The translations under genes and the position numbers were made by a program. Shown here piece after piece: positions 61,901 to 64,000 of a DNA stretch of 64,000 nt; position 1 is the first letter of the stretch; the number at the start of each line of letters is the position of its first letter. Source of the DNA: JALONO01 sp038209965 (GTDB lineage Bacteria > Bacteroidota > Bacteroidia > Cytophagales > Thermoflexibacteraceae); assembly GCA_038209965.1 (NCBI GenBank), contig JBBQXF010000001.1, positions 62,001-126,000 of the forward strand, in the 5' to 3' direction. Below the pieces are notes generated by a model. That model did not search any database. It was not told the DNA's origin and saw nothing but the letters and a program-made list of their open reading frames with translations.

Positions 61901-62338
61901 GGCGCGTTTGGGTTTGAAGTGACCAAACCGGGCGTGTACCGCCTCCGACTGCGCGATGCATTTGGCTGCTCGGTGGAGCGCCGGATCGCGGTTCGGGAAA
62001 TTTGCGAAGCGAGGATGAAAGTTCCCGACGGCTTTACGCCCAATGCCGATAATCTGAACGATTTCTTTGCACCCATCATCAGCGACGTTGACAAGATCAA
62101 AATCCAAGTGTTCAACCGGTTGGGGCAAGCCATCTTCGACTTGGATCTGGATCGCGCAAAAAGCTGGAATGGGGTTTTGGAAGAAAAAGACGGTTGGGAC
62201 GGCACTTACAAGGGCAGTCCCGCGGCCACGGACACCTATCAATATGTAATCATTTGGTGGGGCAAGGATCTGACCGATTTCCCGGTGCGCAAGTCCGTCA
62301 CTGGCGCGCTGCACCTGATCCGGGAACACAACCCCTAG
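55904..62338 (+). CDS. Giant T9SS-exported adhesin-like protein with gliding-motility C-terminal domain
   Basis: A 2,144-residue surface protein. A signal peptide (about 1-21, ending ALAQ) precedes an N-terminal domain (about 22-500) like the IgGFc-binding type (KGKNFWVSFMR, QTYQLLANTLAGDL). A PKD domain lies near 505-590 (YSWDFGDGSP at 527). Six repeats of 74-77 residues, each with a PAGG-F motif, start at PAGG residues 690, 767, 844, 918, 993 and 1067. Further beta modules with NLGPD-type starts follow (near 1130-1350), then more Ig-like modules. Residues about 2037-2144 are the CHU_C/gliding-motility domain (VPDGFTPNADNLNDFF, FNRLGQAIFD, GWDGTYKG), a type B T9SS sorting signal. Like SprB it probably acts in surface adhesion or gliding. 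PorP/SprF follows 75 bases later. Confidence 0.92.
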   Translation: MKRLLLLLLVLIASASSALAQVSTKGKNFWVSFMRMEPNGSLILYLSSTVNTSGTITGFNPGTPINTTFTVAANSVTVINLNNLSPANYNAYRPGTASTAAAEGFFNTGIQVTSVDDISVVAVHLANNRTEAASVLPVDALGQTSSEYYVATTGSDFTGVEGRSELVVLSIEDGTEIEITPTANTFTRTAGAPFTITLNRGQTYQLLANTLAGDLAGTFVRSVGACKRFALFAGHGAASVACDGARQHLYEQMYPIVTWGRQYVLLPYTNNLGQPNNAGYWQAGYLYRIIAAQNGTTVNINGQGYTRTVTLNQGQVYAVESTSQIDNATLDIRSGICITANNPISVYQLSKTTGATCNGANTGDGSLLVLTPVDQPTSEAVFNTINMAAGAAAEAHFINVVMKRTEIGELRINGQPYTDFLVGPAPNAPITQDMSFCGDSLTYAIIRLRSFATANPADNVYSLTSADGKAKFSAYLYGFKGTDAYAYSVGATFENLSYQVLANAPQCANPAGNVVNFRATGPGILNYSWDFGDGSPVQVGTTLNAVSHTYANAGIYQARLSITVAGNCANQSIVKTIEILEIPNPLAALGGTSFAICKDAGSVTLNAGAVTVGQAGYEWVNLANPAVILADTRTYTITTAGNYRLTVRNRDQCPVVVNLEVVNESIPITFVNIPNKVCANNPPIPLAATPAGGTFLVGTTPIVGVPPRFTWTTPGIYWIKYRYTSPRGCIYLDSQRVEILPLPKPEITNLQADYCRSIKPFALVVSPAGGNLRIDDKPVPTLSFIPDKFAPGIHKISYWFRDANNCEDSLVTNFNILPTPPITFTNLKAAYCSNEPAFTLAASPAGGVFDINGLPITRIDPATFPTGEITVRYTYSESPECVYEITQKVKMTRVTLAITGLNDSYCINESSALLSGTPAGGQFIINNQVVTELNPGTYPLGKIYVTYRYTEPVSLCVFTLRDSTVINTTSIDILGFPSFLCKNDRPVTLRGFPAGGQFLLNGGVLTILDPSRLDPGRYELLYTDPASCSPPDTARFEIRPLHVVKLMNFRPAGYCVEDPSFALSGAPAGGRFRVNGRSNGFFNPSSLGPGLHSIVYEQTNPATGCTNRDSIIVAVIAPPPVNLGPDLTRCENDGPATLNAFDPAHGRNFRYLWNTGATTPFIQAPNTLGTIQYYVTVTNPAVCRPVTDTINVSYNPSPKVNLGPDIAACDTGSVTLDARDVSHLRGFTYRWNTGAATPTIKVNHRGTQVFWVEVTDRNEPSNCATRDTIQVSINERPVANLGRDTSICDPRQIPYTIVGKDLSHNNEMIYRWVEILQPNEVLSDQPNLAVSSSGSYILTVRNRLTNCAKSDTIAILLNANPVINLTGYAPGCQLRDTLIIRNTNVRRMKIDWQGPGLLSIAPDRLSVIVDKTGLYTVTVTDTSRRSNCVSSESVEVLLADFPELNLPIRVEVCQDSTLELNASLPSHRRDFRYEWRDLRNGQVVATTARWRFNQATMPAPRTLDAVKFEVRAFPPSGCFTRDTVEVVFREKAEAKIANYPRTICAGQALVLQAIGDARYNWRFISSPGGAGSLSTDVAAALTGQRITLRPTQPGQYRIVLEATNSNLGCTASRDTATFVVNPGIAVNISPKTVVVCAESEARINAALPAHAPNTRYAWVRLNRDNSPVAITNNAILTVRFANQPSFDTVRYVVTVVNPANNCPVRDTVQVTFQRKAQVEIQRTNLRLRVCLGDTIQLTATGVSRYRWSTGDSTATIRVRTTRLGQNSFIVNGNSRNSCPPTADTVRIEVEPIPVAMANPVRQLIVCAGETATLRASGGMRYAWQHGDNTATTTVRPIKDSTWYVVRVFNAIGCSSRDSVLVRLTPRVDLPPVVNVCEGTAPRIGQVSPELPARYLWNNGDTVPIITVNRSGRYIVRVQVSTCTYFDTVVVNIRENPRLRMAADTIVCFAKNNEQVDNVRRPSHRIRIQFLNPIPGETYFYEWFGPDNQVVDRDRLATSNGAFGFEVTKPGVYRLRLRDAFGCSVERRIAVREICEARMKVPDGFTPNADNLNDFFAPIISDVDKIKIQVFNRLGQAIFDLDLDRAKSWNGVLEEKDGWDGTYKGSPAATDTYQYVIIWWGKDLTDFPVRKSVTGALHLIREHNP

Positions 62339-62412
62339 CAATGGCTCAGTAAAAACGAGTCAAACCAACTTATTTTTGTTCCTTTATCCTTGCTCACCGA
62401 GCTTGCAAAAAG

Positions 62413-63456
62413 ATGAAAAAACTCTACTTGTTCCTACTTTTGTTTGGGGCCATTTCGGCCTCGGCCCAAGATCCCCAGTTCACCCAGGGGACTTTTGCCA
62501 CACCGCTCTTTCTCAACCCAGCATTTGCGGGCAATACGGAATCGGTGCGGGCCAATGTGCTGTTTCGCAACCAGTTCTCGAACTTGGACAATCCCTACAA
62601 CACCATCATGGCCTCGGCCGATTACAACATGAAGGAGTACAATGGTGGGGCGGGCCTAATGCTCATGCACGATCAGGCCGGATTGTTTTCGTCCACTTCG
62701 GCCACGGCTTCCTTTTCTTACCGGGCCAAGTTCAACGCCAACACCTCGTTGCTGTTGGGGGTATCGGGCAGTTTTTTCACCAAACGGCTCGATCCGACCA
62801 ATGTCGTTTTCCGGGATCAATTGCGGATCGATAGTGACCAGATCGGGCGCACCCGGGAAACCTTTGGCAACCTGACTTTCAATTTTCCCAGCTTTGCCAC
62901 CGGGGCCATTTTGAGCACCCGCAAATTTTGGTTGGGCCTGGCCATGGATCACCTCAACACTCCCCGGCGCGACTTGGCGGGCGACACCCCACTGCTGCCC
63001 TTGAAATTGACCTTGCACGGGGGGCTTAACCTATTGACGTTGAACAAGAACAAGGAAGCCTCCGAAATGGGCGCTTATCCCTCTTTCGTTTTGCGCCGCC
63101 AAGGTGCTTTCACCCAGTTGGATTTGGGGATCAATATCGGTCAGCATGAGGTGCGCAACCTGGGTTTTGGGTATGTTGTAGGTTTTTGGTACAGGGGTAT
63201 GTTTACCCAAAAAACTGTGGCCAACCAACTCAACCGCGATGCAGTTTCGGTACTGACTGGCCTTACGATTGGCAATATGTCTTTCAATTATAGCTACGAC
63301 CTGACCATTTCGGGCTTGGCCCCCTACAACGCCGGCACCCACGAAATCTCGGTAATATTTGAATTGTACAAAAATCGGAGTTCGCGCCGGTTGGGGGGAA
63401 TTGCCAACCCCATCTATGGCCACAAAGTGCCGGGGAAAAAGAAGCCCAGCAAATAG
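62413..63456 (+). CDS. PorP/SprF-family type IX secretion membrane protein
   Basis: A 347-residue outer-membrane barrel with a signal peptide (MKKLYLFLLLFGAISASAQ). The family signature DPQFTQGTFATPLFLNPAFAG follows directly. The rest alternates in beta strands and ends in a basic tail (GKKKPSK). It follows the giant adhesin in the same direction, the usual arrangement of SprB with SprF, where SprF attaches the adhesin to the cell surface. It is the better candidate of the two PorP proteins in the window for an active role, because its start and signal are intact. Confidence 0.93.
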   Translation: MKKLYLFLLLFGAISASAQDPQFTQGTFATPLFLNPAFAGNTESVRANVLFRNQFSNLDNPYNTIMASADYNMKEYNGGAGLMLMHDQAGLFSSTSATASFSYRAKFNANTSLLLGVSGSFFTKRLDPTNVVFRDQLRIDSDQIGRTRETFGNLTFNFPSFATGAILSTRKFWLGLAMDHLNTPRRDLAGDTPLLPLKLTLHGGLNLLTLNKNKEASEMGAYPSFVLRRQGAFTQLDLGINIGQHEVRNLGFGYVVGFWYRGMFTQKTVANQLNRDAVSVLTGLTIGNMSFNYSYDLTISGLAPYNAGTHEISVIFELYKNRSSRRLGGIANPIYGHKVPGKKKPSK

Positions 63457-63569
63457 GCCGAGGTGCTATTTGGTTTGATCAGGTACCAAAAGACCCAATT
63501 GGGTGATACCTCTTTTATGACCTTTGACCGATAATGCCTTGAACTTACAACAAATTGATGGTGAAATTA

Positions 63570-63944
63570 TTAATTGCTGACAATTAAACGCTTGGTAACT
63601 TTCTCCGATCCGGCTTCCACGGAGAGAAAATAGACGCCTTTGCTCAATTCTTGTTGGGGAACCAAATGCACGGAGGCAAAACCATTGTTCACCTCGACGG
63701 ATTGGCGGAGGATCACGTTGCCAATCACACTGTAAAGCGTGACTTTAACTTCCTTGGTCCGAATGTTTTCCAACTTCACTTCAAACTCTTTGCCCTCGCA
63801 GGGATTGGGATACAACTGAAAATCCATCTTTACAGTGAGTGCAGGCTGGCCTTTTTCGGCTGGCTTATCATTATTAGCCAATAATTCGGGCGCAAACATC
63901 CCAGTTGCCAATACAATATATAAAATGGTAGCGATTCGGTTCAT
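63570..63944 (-). CDS. Minimal T9SS type A sorting-domain protein
   Basis: A 124-residue protein consisting of a signal peptide (about 1-24, LLANN), a short linker, and one type A T9SS C-terminal domain (about 42-124): YPNPCEGKEFEVKL, VTLYSVIGNVILRQ, LSKGVYFLSVE, ending KRLIVSN. In the family this domain directs export through the T9SS and is normally carried on a larger cargo. Here almost nothing but the sorting domain remains, so it is either an unusually short surface protein or the tail of a shortened gene. The GC-rich adhesin pair is on the opposite strand next to it. Confidence 0.85.
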   Translation of the reverse strand: MNRIATILYIVLATGMFAPELLANNDKPAEKGQPALTVKMDFQLYPNPCEGKEFEVKLENIRTKEVKVTLYSVIGNVILRQSVEVNNGFASVHLVPQQELSKGVYFLSVEAGSEKVTKRLIVSN

Positions 63945-64000
63945 GATTTCAATGTTTTTTATATAGTAGACGCGAAGTTAGCCTGCAATGTTGCGCGAGC

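Noticed and set aside
63481..63515. Weak hairpin after the PorP gene (AGGTA...TACCT around ACCCAATTGGGT)
   Set aside because: The stem is interrupted and the T run short; it may be a terminator but support is poor.

Overview
The window looks like a chromosomal segment of a member of the Bacteroidota, most probably a Cytophagales-type gliding or adhesive bacterium. Support comes from a SusC/SusD pair, two PorP/SprF-type membrane proteins, a giant surface protein with a gliding-motility C-terminal sorting domain, a type A T9SS sorting-domain protein, a Bacteroidota-type small histone H1-like protein, and several promoters of the TTG-N19/20-TANNTTTG form. The order-level placement is an inference. 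One tRNA gene is present; there are no rRNA genes, no CRISPR array and no intact transposon.

Layout. 0.2-9.1 kb: a large unrecognised cytosolic-looking protein, a bifunctional rhamnulose-phosphate-type aldolase/dehydrogenase, a monohaem cytochrome c, a decayed Uma2 nuclease, a GMC oxidoreductase, a WbuC cupin and a tiny secreted protein. 9.5-13.2 kb: a PorP-like protein with a damaged start, a histone H1-like protein, a lipoprotein, a small membrane protein and a ROK sugar kinase. 13.3-18.7 kb: one 1,793-residue protein joining a CHAT caspase-like protease, a STAND-type P-loop NTPase, a membrane helix and a WD40 sensor. This is the most system-like item in the window and resembles a bacterial NLR or conflict-system protein. 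18.7-26.9 kb: an outer-membrane barrel, GluQRS, then a more AT-rich stretch with a TPR protein, a transposase-like remnant and a Cache-HAMP-GAF receptor without an output domain, ending at tRNA-Gly.

27-41.5 kb: XdhC, a lipoprotein, a polytopic membrane protein, and a GvpL/F-family gene apparently co-transcribed with a membrane GAF/coiled-coil protein. Next come a PKD-type protein, an M1 aminopeptidase, a redox cluster (two NAD(P)-binding oxidoreductases with an HxlR regulator), LutB overlapping a serine recombinase, and small secreted or membrane proteins. 41.9-46.1 kb: a degraded Rpn-type nuclease gene, an AvrRpt2-type papain-like protease and an orphan Clp/TssH-type AAA+ unfoldase. 46.8-52.6 kb: SusD and SusC (an uptake pair of unknown substrate) and a glycerol facilitator.

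52.6-54.7 kb: a minus-strand run of small secreted proteins including a tandem lipoprotein duplication. One copy is frameshifted at an A6 tract, and the first gene of the run lies behind a G9 tract, so expression may vary between cells or lineages. 55.0-55.5 kb: a MerC-family protein whose promoter contains a 7-1-7 palindrome of Fur/Zur geometry. 55.9-63.9 kb: a 2,144-residue T9SS-exported adhesin-like protein with six PAGG repeats, its PorP/SprF partner, and a minimal T9SS sorting-domain protein.

Several genes have lost normal partners within the window: LutB without LutA/LutC, XdhC without xanthine dehydrogenase, GvpL/F without gas vesicle genes, and TssH-like ClpV without T6SS genes. Two nuclease genes are broken. 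Many long antisense frames in the GC-rich genes are codon-bias shadows and are not listed as genes.
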